Of a stretch of DNA of 64,000 bases, positions 44,887-54,513 are shown piece after piece. Both the position numbers and the translations under genes were made by a program. The notes beneath the pieces were generated by a model. The model saw only the letters and a list, made by a program, of their open reading frames with translations, was not told where the DNA came from and ran no database searches. Source of the DNA: Azospirillum brasilense. Its GTDB lineage: Bacteria > Pseudomonadota > Alphaproteobacteria > Azospirillales > Azospirillaceae. Location of the stretch: assembly GCF_007827815.1 (NCBI RefSeq), contig NZ_VITH01000001.1:496001-560000 (forward strand). Direction: 5' to 3'. Within the stretch, counting starts at the first letter, position 1, and each line of letters starts with the position of its first letter.

Positions 44887-45105
44887 ATGAAGTTCATCGA
44901 ATTTACCGACCACACCGGGGCGCCGGTTCTGATCAACGCCACGGGCGTCCTGTACCTGCGCGGCACCGAAGGGGAGCGGACCGAGATCACCTTCGCCGGG
45001 CGCTCCGAACCGCTGGTGGTCGCCGCCCCACTGGATGAGGTGGCCAGGACGCTGGAAGACGCCACGCCGATGCCGCCCGACCCCACCCTGGCGCTCGTCT
45101 CGTGA
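44887..45105 (+). CDS. Small conserved-style protein of unknown function
   Basis: 72 residues, MKFIEFTDHTGAPVLINATG and on; beta-rich with an acidic middle. GGGAG lies six bases upstream of the ATG, so I choose 44887 over an earlier ATG. The N-terminal pattern recalls FlbD-like or LytTR-associated small proteins, but I cannot assign it. It is divergent from the CheY-like gene and converges on a hydrophilic small gene. Confidence 0.55.
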   Translation: MKFIEFTDHTGAPVLINATGVLYLRGTEGERTEITFAGRSEPLVVAAPLDEVARTLEDATPMPPDPTLALVS

Positions 45106-45115
45106 CGGGCCGGCC

Positions 45116-45292
45116 CTACACGTCGTAGATCGGGCCGGGAGTGGCTTTGTTGGCGCCGCCGCGCTTCTGCTCCTCCTTCTCGGTCAGTTCGGCTTCGCCG
45201 CCCCGGTCGGGCTTGACCGTACCCTCCTGGGCCTCGTCGATCCGGTCGTCCTTGCGCTGGGGCTGGGTGGCGGGAGTCCGGTCGTCGCTCAT
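45116..45292 (-). CDS. Small charged protein of unknown function
   Basis: 58 residues, strongly charged (KDDRIDEAQEGTVKPDRGGE; EKEEQKRGG), probably disordered. GAGGA lies six bases before the ATG at 45292, so I reject an ATG at 45304. It is divergent from the glutathione S-transferase gene and resembles the other hydrophilic peptides of the window in style. Confidence 0.5.
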   Translation of the reverse strand: MSDDRTPATQPQRKDDRIDEAQEGTVKPDRGGEAELTEKEEQKRGGANKATPGPIYDV

Positions 45293-45459
45293 GACGGTCC
45301 TCATGCTGATTGTCGGTTCACCGTATTCAACATTTCGGGGGCCGCGACGTTGCGCCCGTCGCCTGCCCCTTCCGGAGGGCTGATGCGCGCGCGGCGCGGG
45401 TTGCCTGGAGCCGCGCGCTCCATCACTTTTCGGGGCGCAGACAAACCGGAAGGACCGCC

Positions 45460-46161
45460 ATGATCGACCTTCATTACTGGCCGACCCCCAACGGGCACAA
45501 GATCACCCTGTTCCTTGAGGAAGCCGGGCTGGACTACACCGTCCATCCCGTGGACATCTCGGCCGGGGACCAGTTCAAGCCGGACTTCCTGGCGATGTCC
45601 CCGAACAACCGCATGCCGGCGATCGTCGACCGCGCCCCGGCCGACGGCGGGGAGCCGGTGTCGGTCTTCGAATCGGGCGCGATCCTGACCTATCTGGCGG
45701 AGAAGACCGGCAAATTCCTGCCCGCCGACCTGCGGGGGCGCAAGACGGTTCTGGAGTGGCTGTTCTGGCAGGTGGGAGGCCTCGGCCCGATGGCCGGGCA
45801 GAACCACCATTTCGTGCAGTACGCGCCCGAACAGATCCCTTACGCCATCGACCGCTATGTGAAGGAAACCAACCGGCTCTACGGCGTCCTGAACAAGCGT
45901 CTGGCCGGCCGCGCCTTCATCGCCGGGGACGAGCTGACCATCGCCGACATGGCCTGCTACCCGTGGATCGTCCCGCACGAGCGGCAGCGCCAGACCCTCG
46001 CCGACTTCCCCGAGTTGAAGCGCTGGTTCGAGGCGATCCAGGCGCGCCCGGCGACCGTCCGCGCCTATGAGAAGGGCGCGGAACTGGCCAAGCGTCCGTC
46101 GGTCACCGACGAGGGGAAGAGGATTCTGTTCGGCCAGACCGCCGCCAACGTCCAGAAGTAG
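45460..46161 (+). CDS. Glutathione S-transferase (Ure2p/YfcG-like)
   Basis: 233 residues with the thioredoxin-fold domain (IDLHYWPTPNGHKITLFLEE; SPNNRMPAIVD with cis-Pro; SVFESGAILTYLAEKTGKFLP) and a helical C-terminal domain (VLEWLFWQVGGLGPMAGQNHHF; DELTIADMACYPWI). The layout is that of Ure2p/YfcG GSTs, which act on disulfides such as GSSG. GGAAGGA precedes the ATG. It converges on the histidine phosphatase gene. Physiological substrate unknown. Confidence 0.94.
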   Translation: MIDLHYWPTPNGHKITLFLEEAGLDYTVHPVDISAGDQFKPDFLAMSPNNRMPAIVDRAPADGGEPVSVFESGAILTYLAEKTGKFLPADLRGRKTVLEWLFWQVGGLGPMAGQNHHFVQYAPEQIPYAIDRYVKETNRLYGVLNKRLAGRAFIAGDELTIADMACYPWIVPHERQRQTLADFPELKRWFEAIQARPATVRAYEKGAELAKRPSVTDEGKRILFGQTAANVQK

Positions 46162-46208
46162 GGTCCGGTCGGTATCCGCGAACCGGAGCGGGTCAAGGGC
46201 TCCGTGCC

Positions 46209-46799
46209 CTACTCGGCGTCCTTGACCTGGATGCGCCCCTCGACGGCCGGCGTGCCCGTTCCGTCGGCCCGGAGCAGCACCGCCTCGGCCGACGCGGGAA
46301 AGACGCCGGTCAGGGCGGTCACGACCACCTGATGGGTGACCAGCACGACCGGGCCGCCATCGGCCGGCAGCCCGGCCAGGAACCGGCGCAGCGTCGCGAT
46401 CTGCGCCTCCTGCTCCTGCCGCCGCTCGAAGAAGGAGTTGAGCGCCGGAAGCTCCTGCACCGGCCCGGCGCCGAGAAGCCGGGCCGTCTCCAGGCAGCGG
46501 CACCACTGGCTCGAATGAACGGCGGTCGGCCGGCCGGCGGCGATCCTGCGCAGCAGGTCCCCGGTGCGGCGGGCCTGCTCGCGGCCGTTGGCGTCCAAAT
46601 TGCGCTGGGTCGCGCAGTCGCGGAGCTGGAAGTTCGGCGGATCGCCGACTCCGGGCGCCTCCGCGTGCCTCATCAGGAGGATCAGCCCCTTCGGATCGAT
46701 CCTGTCCGGAGGCGCCGCCCACCCCGGCGGAGCGGAGCGGACGATCGCCACGGCGGCGAGCGCGGCGACCAGCGACCTGCGGCGGACAACCCTCGGCAT
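46209..46799 (-). CDS. Exported histidine phosphatase family protein
   Basis: 196 residues. A Tat-like signal (MPRVVRRRSLVAALAAVAIV, with RRRS) precedes the phosphatase core. The phosphate-binding motif is LILLMRHAEAPG, the usual RHG appearing as RHA. The second Arg is in SSQWCRCLETA, and the later His in VTHQVVVTA. The pattern is typical of SixA- or PhoE-like branch-1 enzymes in which RHA replaces RHG. The start at 46799 has no strong ribosome binding site. It is separated by 86 bases from the ABC exporter gene upstream. Confidence 0.85.
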   Translation of the reverse strand: MPRVVRRRSLVAALAAVAIVRSAPPGWAAPPDRIDPKGLILLMRHAEAPGVGDPPNFQLRDCATQRNLDANGREQARRTGDLLRRIAAGRPTAVHSSQWCRCLETARLLGAGPVQELPALNSFFERRQEQEAQIATLRRFLAGLPADGGPVVLVTHQVVVTALTGVFPASAEAVLLRADGTGTPAVEGRIQVKDAE

Positions 46800-46885
46800 C
46801 GGACCACGGCGGTTGGTGACGGGACGACAGCGATATTGATCGCGCAGGCCGAAGGCCAAGCCCGCCTTACGGCCGGGTACGGCGC

Positions 46886-48655
46886 TCAACACCCGGCCAG
46901 CTGCCCCACCCCGTCACCGCCCGTTCCCACCGTGACCGTCCGGTCGTGATGCGCCGGCAGGCTGGACCGGTGGCCGACGCTGACCACCGTCGTGCCCGGC
47001 AGGCGCTCGGCCAGCAGCCCGTAGAGCCGCGCCTCCGTCGCCGGATCGCAGGCGGACGTCGCCTCGTCCAGGAACAGCCAGCCGGGCCGGTGCAGCAGGG
47101 CGCGGGCGAAGGCGACGCGCTGCTGCTCGCCGCCGGACAGACGCTGCGCCCAATGGTCCTCCTCGTCCAGGCGTTCGGCGAAGGCGCTCATCCCCACGGC
47201 GTCCAGGGCGGCGCGCACCGCCTCCGCCTCGAACGCCTCCGGCGCCGAGGGGTAGGCGACGGCGGCGCGCAGGCTGCCGATGGGCATGTAAGGCTTCTGC
47301 GGCAGGTGCATGGAGTCGACCCCGACAGGCAGGCCGATGCGCCCGCGCCCGAACGGCCAGAGACCGGCCAGCGCGCGGAACAGCGTGCTCTTGCCCGAAC
47401 CGGACGGACCGTTGATCAGCACCCGCTCCCCCGGCCGGATCGTCAGGTCGGCGCGCAGCAGCGGCGCCCCGCCCCACGGCAGGGCCAACTCCACCCCCTC
47501 CACCCGCAGGGCGCCGTCCGGCCCGACGGAGCGGTCGATCCGCGGGGTCGCCTGAGCCGACTGCCGGACCTCCCGCACCGCCTCGTGGAAGCCGACGAGG
47601 CGGCTGGTCGTGGCGTGCCAGTCGGTCAGATTCACATAGGCGTCGATGAACCAGGACAGGGCGCCCTGCACCTGCCCGAAGGCCTGCGCGGTCTGCATCA
47701 GGGCGCCCAGCGGAACCGCCCCGGAGAAGTAGCGCGGCGCGGCGACCAGCAGCGGAAAGATGATCGCCACCTGCTCATAGGCGGAAGTGAACCACACCAG
47801 CCGCTTCTGCGTGCGCATGATCGCCCACCAATTGTCCACCACGCGGGCGAAGCGGCGGGCGAAGCCGCGCTGCTCCTGCGTCTCGCCACCCTGCAGAGCC
47901 ACACTTTCCGCGTTCTCGCGCAAGCGGACGAGCGCGAAGCGGAAGTCGGCCTCGTATTTCTGCTGGTCGAAGCTCAGCCGGGCGAGCGGGCGGCCGATCC
48001 GGTGGGTCAGCCACGTCCCGACCACCGCGTAGGCCAGCGCCACCCACACCATGTAGCCGGGGATCGTCAGCTCCACGCCGAACACAGCCACGGTCATCGT
48101 CCCCGACAGGCTCCACAGCATCGCCAGGAAGGACGCCAGCGTGACGAGGTTGGTCAGGAAGCCCAGCGACAGGCTCAGCGTCAATTGGACGAAGCCGCGC
48201 AGATCCTCGGCGATGCGCTGGTCCGGGTTGTCGGCCGGGGTGGCGGCGAACTGGAGCCGGTAATAGGTCCGCCCCTCCATCCAGTCGCCCAGGCAGCGCT
48301 CGGTCAGCCAGCGCCGCCAGCGGATCTGCAGCATCTGGTTCAGGTAGAGCCGGTAGACGGCGACCGCGATGTAGATCAGCGCCAGCCCGCCGAACAGCAG
48401 GAGTTGGTCGACGAAGGCGCCCTGGTCCTTGTCCTGGAGCGCGGTGAAGATGGCGCCGTTGACCTCGGTCAGCTCGACGGTGATGAACACCACGCCCAGA
48501 TTCAGCGCGACGATGGCGGCCAGCAGCCCCCGCGCCGCCCAGCGCTCTTCCGACGACCAGTAGGGACGGGTCAGCGTCCAGACGTCCCGCAGGAAGCGGA
48601 ACAGCGCGGCGGCACGAATCGAAGCGGCCTGAGTTGGATTGCCCTGGATCGGCAT
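46886..48655 (-). CDS. SbmA/BacA-type ABC exporter with fused ATPase
   Basis: 589 residues: a permease with six or so helices (WAARGLLAAIVALNLGVVFI; LLLFGGLALIYIAVAVYRLY; LVTLASFLAMLWSL) and a C-terminal ATPase. Walker A is INGPSGSGKST, the signature is LSGGEQQRVAFARALL and Walker B is LFLDEATSACD. The short-loop RWLTERCLGDWMEGRTYYRL segment is characteristic of the SbmA/BacA/YddA-like (ABCD) group. BacA relatives affect uptake of peptides and very-long-chain fatty acids in symbiotic bacteria. An ATG at 48655 is preferred over a TTG six codons upstream. Confidence 0.92.
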   Translation of the reverse strand: MPIQGNPTQAASIRAAALFRFLRDVWTLTRPYWSSEERWAARGLLAAIVALNLGVVFITVELTEVNGAIFTALQDKDQGAFVDQLLLFGGLALIYIAVAVYRLYLNQMLQIRWRRWLTERCLGDWMEGRTYYRLQFAATPADNPDQRIAEDLRGFVQLTLSLSLGFLTNLVTLASFLAMLWSLSGTMTVAVFGVELTIPGYMVWVALAYAVVGTWLTHRIGRPLARLSFDQQKYEADFRFALVRLRENAESVALQGGETQEQRGFARRFARVVDNWWAIMRTQKRLVWFTSAYEQVAIIFPLLVAAPRYFSGAVPLGALMQTAQAFGQVQGALSWFIDAYVNLTDWHATTSRLVGFHEAVREVRQSAQATPRIDRSVGPDGALRVEGVELALPWGGAPLLRADLTIRPGERVLINGPSGSGKSTLFRALAGLWPFGRGRIGLPVGVDSMHLPQKPYMPIGSLRAAVAYPSAPEAFEAEAVRAALDAVGMSAFAERLDEEDHWAQRLSGGEQQRVAFARALLHRPGWLFLDEATSACDPATEARLYGLLAERLPGTTVVSVGHRSSLPAHHDRTVTVGTGGDGVGQLAGC

Positions 48656-48754
48656 GGCGGGATGGTCCGGCAAGGAAGGAACCGCCCTTGCCGAATAGCA
48701 CCGCGCCGCATGAAAAGCCTATGAATTCGCTGTCACCGGCCGGGCACGGTTGCC

Positions 48755-49708
48755 CTAGCGGTCGCCGCGCAGGACGTCGCGGCTGGCCAGCACGGCGCCG
48801 CCCATGATCAGCGCGCAGGCGGCCCAGACGGTCCAGCCTCCCGCCGCCTGCCCGAACAGGATCAGCAGCAGCGTGGAGGCCAGCGGCGTGGCGTAGGACA
48901 GCACGCCCAGCGCCCGGATGTCGCCGCGCTTCACCCCATGGTCCCACACGAAGAAGGCCGCGCCGACCGGGCCGATCCCCATGGCGAGCACCGCCAGCCA
49001 CTCGCCGCCGGACGGCGCCACCGTCGTCTCGAACATCAAGTGCGACAGCCCGGCCAGCACCGCCGTGGCGAGGCAGAAGCCGCCGACCGCCTCGGTCGGG
49101 ACATCGCCGAAGCGGCGCGACAGCACCGAATAGGACGCCCAGAGCACCGCCGCGGCCATCGCCGACAGGTAACCCGGCGTATCCCCGGCGTCGAGCGACA
49201 GGCCGCGCCCGCCGCCGGTCACGATCAGCACCGTTCCGGCCAACCCGCACAGCGCGCCCATCACATGGCCGCGCTTCAGACGCTCCCCCGGCAGCAGGGC
49301 GGAGAACAGGACGATCAGCAGCGGCCAGAGATAGTTCAGCAGATTGACTTCGACCGCCGCCCCAGGAGCGAGACGGAAGGCCAGGAAATAGAAGAAATGG
49401 TAGCCGAACAGCCCAGCGACGCCGAGCAGCCAGACCCGCCAGGGCTGGCGCAGCACGCCGATCACGTCCTTGCCCCGCGCCGCGCCCGCCGCCGTCCCGA
49501 CGATGAAGGCGACGCCGAAGGACATCGCCACCAGTTGGAACGGCGGGATGGTCCCCGACAGCGCGGTCAGCAGCGCCAGCGTGGACCACATCACGATGGC
49601 CAGTCCGCCAATGGCGGTGGCGCGGCGGACGGCCGCCGGAGCGGGCGCCGCGGCGGTCGGACGGCTCTGGGCCGGAGAATTCTGGGCCGGAAGGCTATCG
49701 GTCGACAT
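48755..49708 (-). CDS. EamA family exporter, YddG-like
   Basis: 317 residues with ten predicted helices in two EamA repeats (WSTLALLTALSGTIPPFQLV; the second with ASYSVLSRRFGDVPTEAV). The long Pro/Ala-rich N-terminus is unusual. Features such as FLAFRLAPGAAVEVNLLNYLWPLLIV match the aromatic amino acid exporter YddG group. Located 99 bases upstream of the ABC exporter gene. It is divergent from a second EamA gene. Confidence 0.88.
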   Translation of the reverse strand: MSTDSLPAQNSPAQSRPTAAAPAPAAVRRATAIGGLAIVMWSTLALLTALSGTIPPFQLVAMSFGVAFIVGTAAGAARGKDVIGVLRQPWRVWLLGVAGLFGYHFFYFLAFRLAPGAAVEVNLLNYLWPLLIVLFSALLPGERLKRGHVMGALCGLAGTVLIVTGGGRGLSLDAGDTPGYLSAMAAAVLWASYSVLSRRFGDVPTEAVGGFCLATAVLAGLSHLMFETTVAPSGGEWLAVLAMGIGPVGAAFFVWDHGVKRGDIRALGVLSYATPLASTLLLILFGQAAGGWTVWAACALIMGGAVLASRDVLRGDR

Positions 49709-49829
49709 GGCGAACGCTTAGCGCAAAGAAGGACGCTGGGCAATTGACCTGTCCGGCACCGAACCTGTGCGTGTATCCTGCCGTCCCTCCGTCCGCATCG
49801 TCCACTCCCCCGACCACGGTTTTCCCCTC

Positions 49830-50687
49830 TTGCCCACCGAAGCCCTTCTCGCCGTCCTGGCCGGCGCCCTCCTCCATGCCGGCTGGAACACCGCGCTGAA
49901 GGCCGGCGGCGGCAGCGCGTCCGACGCGGTCCTGGTCGTCGCCGGGTCCGCCTTCATCGCCCTGCTGATGCTTCCCGTCGTTCCGGCGCCGTCGCTCGCC
50001 AGCGCGCCCTATCTCTGCGTGACGGCGGTGCTGCACGTCGCCTACTTCCGGCTGCTCGCCGCCGCCTACCGCAGCGGGGCGATGAGCCACGCCTATCCGT
50101 TGATGCGCGGCACGCCGCCGCTGCTCGTGGCGATGTGCAGCGGCGTGCTGCTGGGCGAGGGGCTGTCGACCGGCGCCTGGATGGGAACGCTGCTGGTCTG
50201 CGGCGGAATCCTCGGGCTGACCCTGCTGGGGCGGGGATCGGGCCCGTCGGGCGCGTCAAGCTCGTGGCGGGGCACCGCCTGCGCACTCGCCAACGCGCTG
50301 GTGATCGCCGCCTATACGGTGGTGGACGGCATCGGCGTGCGGCTGTCCGGGTCGGCGGCGGGCTACACGCTGTGGTGCTTCCTGCTGTTGAGCGTGCCCA
50401 TGGTGGGCGGGGCTCTGCTGCGCGACGCCCGGGGGTTCCTGAGCCACGCCCGCCGGCGCTGGATAGTCGCGCTGGCCGGCGGGGCGGCCAGCATCGCCTC
50501 CTACGGGCTCGCGCTCTGGGCGATGACCCTGGCGCCGGTCGCCGTGGTGGCGGCGCTGCGCGAAACCTCGATCCTGTTCGCCATGGCGCTGGCCGCCCTG
50601 GTGCTCAAGGAGCGGGTCGGCCCGGTGCGCCTCGCCTCCGGCGTGGTCATCGTGCTTGGCGCCGCATCGCTGCGCCTCGCCGCCTGA
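49830..50687 (+). CDS. EamA family transporter
   Basis: A 285-residue protein with about ten helices, beginning LPTEALLAVLAGALLHAGWN, the style of the phosphonate-related and DUF6-type EamA permeases. The start is probably a TTG at 49830, in frame with a GTG at 49767; neither has a strong ribosome binding site. It converges on the FkbM gene. Substrate unknown. The two divergent EamA genes share little sequence beyond the fold. Confidence 0.85.
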   Translation: MPTEALLAVLAGALLHAGWNTALKAGGGSASDAVLVVAGSAFIALLMLPVVPAPSLASAPYLCVTAVLHVAYFRLLAAAYRSGAMSHAYPLMRGTPPLLVAMCSGVLLGEGLSTGAWMGTLLVCGGILGLTLLGRGSGPSGASSSWRGTACALANALVIAAYTVVDGIGVRLSGSAAGYTLWCFLLLSVPMVGGALLRDARGFLSHARRRWIVALAGGAASIASYGLALWAMTLAPVAVVAALRETSILFAMALAALVLKERVGPVRLASGVVIVLGAASLRLAA

Positions 50688-50706
50688 TGGTCGTCAGACG
50701 GTGGCC

Positions 50707-51519
50707 CTATTGGCGGATGGCGAGGAAGTTCTGGTACGCAAAGATCTCGTCGAATTCGGAATAGCCGGACAGCCGGTACAGCCCGTCCTTGACGATCTTG
50801 CAGACGGCGAAGCCGTGCAATCTACTCCAGAAGTCGCGCAGGAAGGTGCGGGAGTCGAGGTTGCAGCCGCCGAACTCGAATTGGACGAAGTCCACGGCGC
50901 GCCGCTCCAGCAGGCCGCGCGCGCCGTCCAGAACGGCGATCTCGTGCCCCTCCACGTCGATCTTGAGGAAATGGATGCGGTCGATGCCGGCCTCCGTGCA
51001 GAACCCGTCCAGGGTCGCCAGACGAACGGCTTCGCCGTTGCCGTCGCGAAACTCCTCGATCGGACGGACGTGGAGGGACGCCAGGGTCGAGCCGGGCTTG
51101 TCGGCGCGCAGGGTCGCCGCGCCCGCCCGCTCGGACAGGCCGAGGTTCACGGGCCGGCACCGGCCGGGATAACGCGCGGCCGTCCCTTGCAGCGCGCGGA
51201 AGGCCGTCGGCGACGGTTCGAAGGACCAGACGGTCGCGGCCGGGAAGCGGTCGAGCGCCGCCGCCGTGTAGACGCCGACGTTGGCGCCGGCGTCGACGAT
51301 CACGACGTCTGAGTCCGCGACGCCGCGCCGCGACAGCTCGCCCTGGATGTAGCGGAGGACACCGGCCTCACCCGTGGCCTGGATGTCGGCGTCGTTGACC
51401 AGACCCATCCCCTTCAGGGCCTGCCGATGGATCGCCCGGAAGAAATCCTGCTGGCCGGCCTTTCCCTGATGCTCCGCGACATAGTCGGCGACGGCGCGGA
51501 ACAGCTCTTCAGGCGTCAT
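50707..51519 (-). CDS. FkbM family methyltransferase
   Basis: 270 residues. The SAM site is VVIVDAGANVGVYTAAALDR, followed by the acidic FEPSPTAFRAL, the LKIDVEGHEIAVLDGA motif and a C-terminal FVQFEFGG, all typical of FkbM proteins that O-methylate sugars or polyketides. Azospirillum and relatives have many FkbM enzymes near polysaccharide clusters, but none of those genes is nearby here. It converges on the EamA gene. Confidence 0.93.
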   Translation of the reverse strand: MTPEELFRAVADYVAEHQGKAGQQDFFRAIHRQALKGMGLVNDADIQATGEAGVLRYIQGELSRRGVADSDVVIVDAGANVGVYTAAALDRFPAATVWSFEPSPTAFRALQGTAARYPGRCRPVNLGLSERAGAATLRADKPGSTLASLHVRPIEEFRDGNGEAVRLATLDGFCTEAGIDRIHFLKIDVEGHEIAVLDGARGLLERRAVDFVQFEFGGCNLDSRTFLRDFWSRLHGFAVCKIVKDGLYRLSGYSEFDEIFAYQNFLAIRQ

Positions 51520-51579
51520 GGCGGTGTGGTCTCCGGAACCGGCGGACCGGCAGTGTAGCGGCCGCCGGCCTCTCGCGCC

Positions 51580-52296
51580 TCAGAAAAGCCCGTTCAGCAG
51601 AGACCCGCGCCCGCTGTAGCCGCTGCTTCCCCCGGTGAGGATGCCCAGCGCCCCGGAACTGGTCGTCGTGCCACCGGTCAGCAGGGAGGTCAGGCGCTGG
51701 AGTTGCGGCGTCTGCTGGAGCGGGTTGTCGCCCTTGGCCGGCTGCTTGGCGATGGTGTCGTAGTCCTTGCTGTAGTCGCCCATGCGAAGCTGGAGGCCGT
51801 AGTTCTTTTCCTCCTTGGCCGCCACGCCCTTGTCGCGCGAGACGCGCAGCGTGTAGTCGCCACGGTCGAGCGACAGGGTGCCCGCCTCGAACTTCTTGTA
51901 GGTGTCGTAGGTGGCGCCGGCCTCGCTGTTGCTGTCGGCGACGATCTTTCCCTGCTTGTCCATCAGCTGGACGCGCACGCCGGTGTCGCCGACACGGCCG
52001 AGGGCGACCTCGCCGGGCGTCGCCAGGTTGAATTTGTAGAAGTCCGCCGGATCGTTGGCGGCCAGCGTGCTCAGCACGTTGAGGCGGCTGGTGTCCTTCA
52101 CCAGCGTGCCGACGTTGGTGGCGAAAGGCGCGGCGTTCAGGGCCGACTTGCGGACGGTCTGCTCATACTCCTGGACATTGCCGCTGGGCTTGGCGTCGGT
52201 CGCCTGCTTGGCCTGCTCCTGGACGCGCTTCATCGCCGCGTCGATGGACGTCTGGATGCTCTGCGCCAAGCCGCTGATATCGCTCATTCCAACCAT
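51580..52296 (-). CDS. PPC-like beta-sandwich protein
   Basis: 238 residues. After a helical segment (MKRVQEQAKQATDAK) comes a PPC-like beta-sandwich: DFYKFNLATPGEVALGRVG, VRVQLMDKQGKIVADSN and LDRGDYTLRVSRDKG, as in bacterial pre-peptidase C-terminal domains. The C-terminus is Gly/Ser-rich and low complexity. No signal peptide is visible, so export would need a type I or other route. AGAGG precedes the ATG at 52296. Function unknown. Confidence 0.72.
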   Translation of the reverse strand: MVGMSDISGLAQSIQTSIDAAMKRVQEQAKQATDAKPSGNVQEYEQTVRKSALNAAPFATNVGTLVKDTSRLNVLSTLAANDPADFYKFNLATPGEVALGRVGDTGVRVQLMDKQGKIVADSNSEAGATYDTYKKFEAGTLSLDRGDYTLRVSRDKGVAAKEEKNYGLQLRMGDYSKDYDTIAKQPAKGDNPLQQTPQLQRLTSLLTGGTTTSSGALGILTGGSSGYSGRGSLLNGLF

Positions 52297-52451
52297 GGCA
52301 CGCCTCTCCGACCGGCATTCTTCGTGTTTGTCGGGCCGGTCCTTGCAGACGGCGGGCCAAAAGGCTTTTCATGATTTTCAAAGGGTTGAGCTGCTGCCCC
52401 CGCCGAAGGGGCCGGCAAGATCCGCACCCCGTCCGGCAGGAATTGCCGGGG

Positions 52452-54161
52452 TCACGCTTCGACCAGCGCGAATGTGTCGACGTCCACCATCCCGCGATCG
52501 GTGATCTTCAGGTGCGGGATCACCGGCAGCGGCAGGAAGGCCAGTTGCAGGAAGGGCTCGGCCAGCGGGCAACCCATCTCCTTCACCGAGGCGCGCAGGC
52601 TGCGCAGATGGCGCTCCACCGTCTCGAAGGGCTCCAGGCTCATCAGCCCGGCCAGCGGCAGGGCCAGTTCACCCACGACCTTGCCATTGCGCACCGCGAC
52701 GAAGCCGCCCTGAAGCTCGATCAGGCGGTTGACGGCGATCGCCATGTCCTCGTCCGACGCCCCGACCACGCAGATGTTGTGGCTGTCGTGCCCGACCGAG
52801 GAGGCCAGCGCGCCCTCGCGGAACTGGAAGCCGCTGGCGAAGCCGCGCCCGACATTCTGGTTGGTGCCGTGGCGGGCGAAGACGCAGATCTTCAGGATGT
52901 CACGGTCGGGGTCGGCCACCAGCTTGCCGTTCCTGGCCGGCACCTCCAGCCGCAGATGGGCGGTGATGATCTTGCCGGGCAGAACCCCGATCACCGACTG
53001 GACGGAACCGCGGGCGGGCACCGCGAAATCCGCCGCCGTCACCGGATGGAGCTTGACCGAGCGCAGCCCCACCGGGCTGACCGCCGGACGCCCGGAGAAG
53101 GTTTCCGGGGTCACCACCCGCCCGTTGCGGATGACCCGGTTGACCGCACAGTCCTCCAGATCGTCCAGCAGGACGAGATCGGCGCGCTGCCCCGGCGCGA
53201 TCAGCCCGCGGTCGAACAGGCCGAAGCCGCGCGCCGCCGACCATGTGGCGGCGCGGTAGACATGGGCCATCGGGGCGCCGAGCCGGATCGCGCTGCGGAT
53301 CAGATGGTCCATGTGCCCCTCCTCGGCGATGTCGAGGGGGTTGCGGTCGTCGGTGCAGAAGCCGAGGAAGGGCGAGGTTTCCGGCTGGATCACCGGGGCC
53401 AGCGCGTGCACGTCCTTCGACACCGACCCGTCGCGGATCAGCACCTGCATGCCCTTGCGCAGCTTCTCCATCGCCTCCGGGGCGCTGGTCGTCTCGTGGC
53501 AGTTGCGGATGCCGCAGGACAGATAGGCGTTCAGCTCCCGCCCGCTGAGCAGCGGGGCGTGGCCGTCGATGTGGCGCCCGTCGAAGGCGGCCAGCTTGTC
53601 GAGCACCCCGTCCACCTTGTGGAAGACGCCGGGGAAGTTCATGAACTCGGCCAGCCCCAGCACCTTCGGGTGGTCCTTGTGGCGCAGCAGGTCCGCCGCT
53701 TCCAGCCGCGCGCCGGATGTTTCCAGCTCGGTTGCCGGCACGCAGGAGGACAGCTGCACCCGCAGGTCCAGCGCCGTGCCCTCGGCGCAGTCGAGGAAGT
53801 AGCGGAGCCCCTTCTCGCCCAGCACGTTGCAGATCTCGTGCGGGTCGCAGATGGCCGTGGTGGTGCCGCGCGGCAGAACGCAGCGGTCGAACTCCATCGG
53901 CGTGACGCAGGTGGATTCGCAATGGACGTGGGTGTCGATGAAGCCCGGCACGACGGTCAGTCCGGAGCCGTCGATCTCCTCCGCCCCGTCGTACGATTCA
54001 TAGGTGCCGACGATCCGGTCGCCGCACAGGGCGATGTCGCCCGCGGCGGTCTCACCGGTGACGACGTTGAGGAATCGGGTGTTCTTGATGACCAGATCGG
54101 CCTTGGTCTCGCCCAGGGCCTGACCGATGCGCGTCTTCAGTTCGTCCCGGGTCACCGCCAT
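52452..54161 (-). CDS. ade: Adenine deaminase
   Basis: 569 residues of the amidohydrolase family, converting adenine to hypoxanthine and ammonia. The metal-binding motif is DTHVHCEST (VPGFIDTHVHCEST), with a second His in the DGHAPLLSG stretch. GTTTAICDPHEICNVLG and GFCTDDRNPLDIA are characteristic of Ade. The C-terminal half returns as a beta-sandwich. The ATG at 54161 has GAGG seven bases upstream. It stands alone on the minus strand; purine salvage would be its role. Confidence 0.95.
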   Translation of the reverse strand: MAVTRDELKTRIGQALGETKADLVIKNTRFLNVVTGETAAGDIALCGDRIVGTYESYDGAEEIDGSGLTVVPGFIDTHVHCESTCVTPMEFDRCVLPRGTTTAICDPHEICNVLGEKGLRYFLDCAEGTALDLRVQLSSCVPATELETSGARLEAADLLRHKDHPKVLGLAEFMNFPGVFHKVDGVLDKLAAFDGRHIDGHAPLLSGRELNAYLSCGIRNCHETTSAPEAMEKLRKGMQVLIRDGSVSKDVHALAPVIQPETSPFLGFCTDDRNPLDIAEEGHMDHLIRSAIRLGAPMAHVYRAATWSAARGFGLFDRGLIAPGQRADLVLLDDLEDCAVNRVIRNGRVVTPETFSGRPAVSPVGLRSVKLHPVTAADFAVPARGSVQSVIGVLPGKIITAHLRLEVPARNGKLVADPDRDILKICVFARHGTNQNVGRGFASGFQFREGALASSVGHDSHNICVVGASDEDMAIAVNRLIELQGGFVAVRNGKVVGELALPLAGLMSLEPFETVERHLRSLRASVKEMGCPLAEPFLQLAFLPLPVIPHLKITDRGMVDVDTFALVEA

Positions 54162-54255
54162 CGCTCCGCCTCGTCCTGCCCGTTCCACGTTATCTTTAGG
54201 TAAACGGCCGGACGGGGCCCTTCAATCGGATTTTCCGTAACGCCGAACCGCGCGG

Positions 54256-54513
54256 TCAGTCGCCCGGACGACTCGCCAGTTCGATCGCCGGCCCGGTGCC
54301 GCGGTAGTCCGGGTAGTTCCAGTAGCTGCGCGGCTCCAGCCGGTAGGCCGGAAAGCCGAGGCCCAGCGAATAGACCGGCCCGCTTCCGCCGTAGCCGACC
54401 GCGTAGCCGTTCCCTTGCGGAGCGGCGCCATCGCCACAGCCGGCCAGAGCCAGAAGAAGAGCGGCAAGGGAAAATCGCGTGATCGTTCCGATGAGGGCTG
54501 CGATGGGTTTCAT
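54256..54513 (-). CDS. Small lipoprotein
   Basis: 85 residues with a type II signal: MKPIAALIGTITRFSLAALL ending in the lipobox ALAGC. The mature part (GDGAAPQGNGYAVGYGGSGP; SYWNYPDYRGTGPAIELASR) is rich in Gly, Tyr and Pro and resembles other tiny alphaproteobacterial lipoproteins. The ATG at 54513 is preferred over one at 54561 because only it gives the signal peptide at the N-terminus. Function unknown. Confidence 0.7.
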   Translation of the reverse strand: MKPIAALIGTITRFSLAALLLALAGCGDGAAPQGNGYAVGYGGSGPVYSLGLGFPAYRLEPRSYWNYPDYRGTGPAIELASRPGD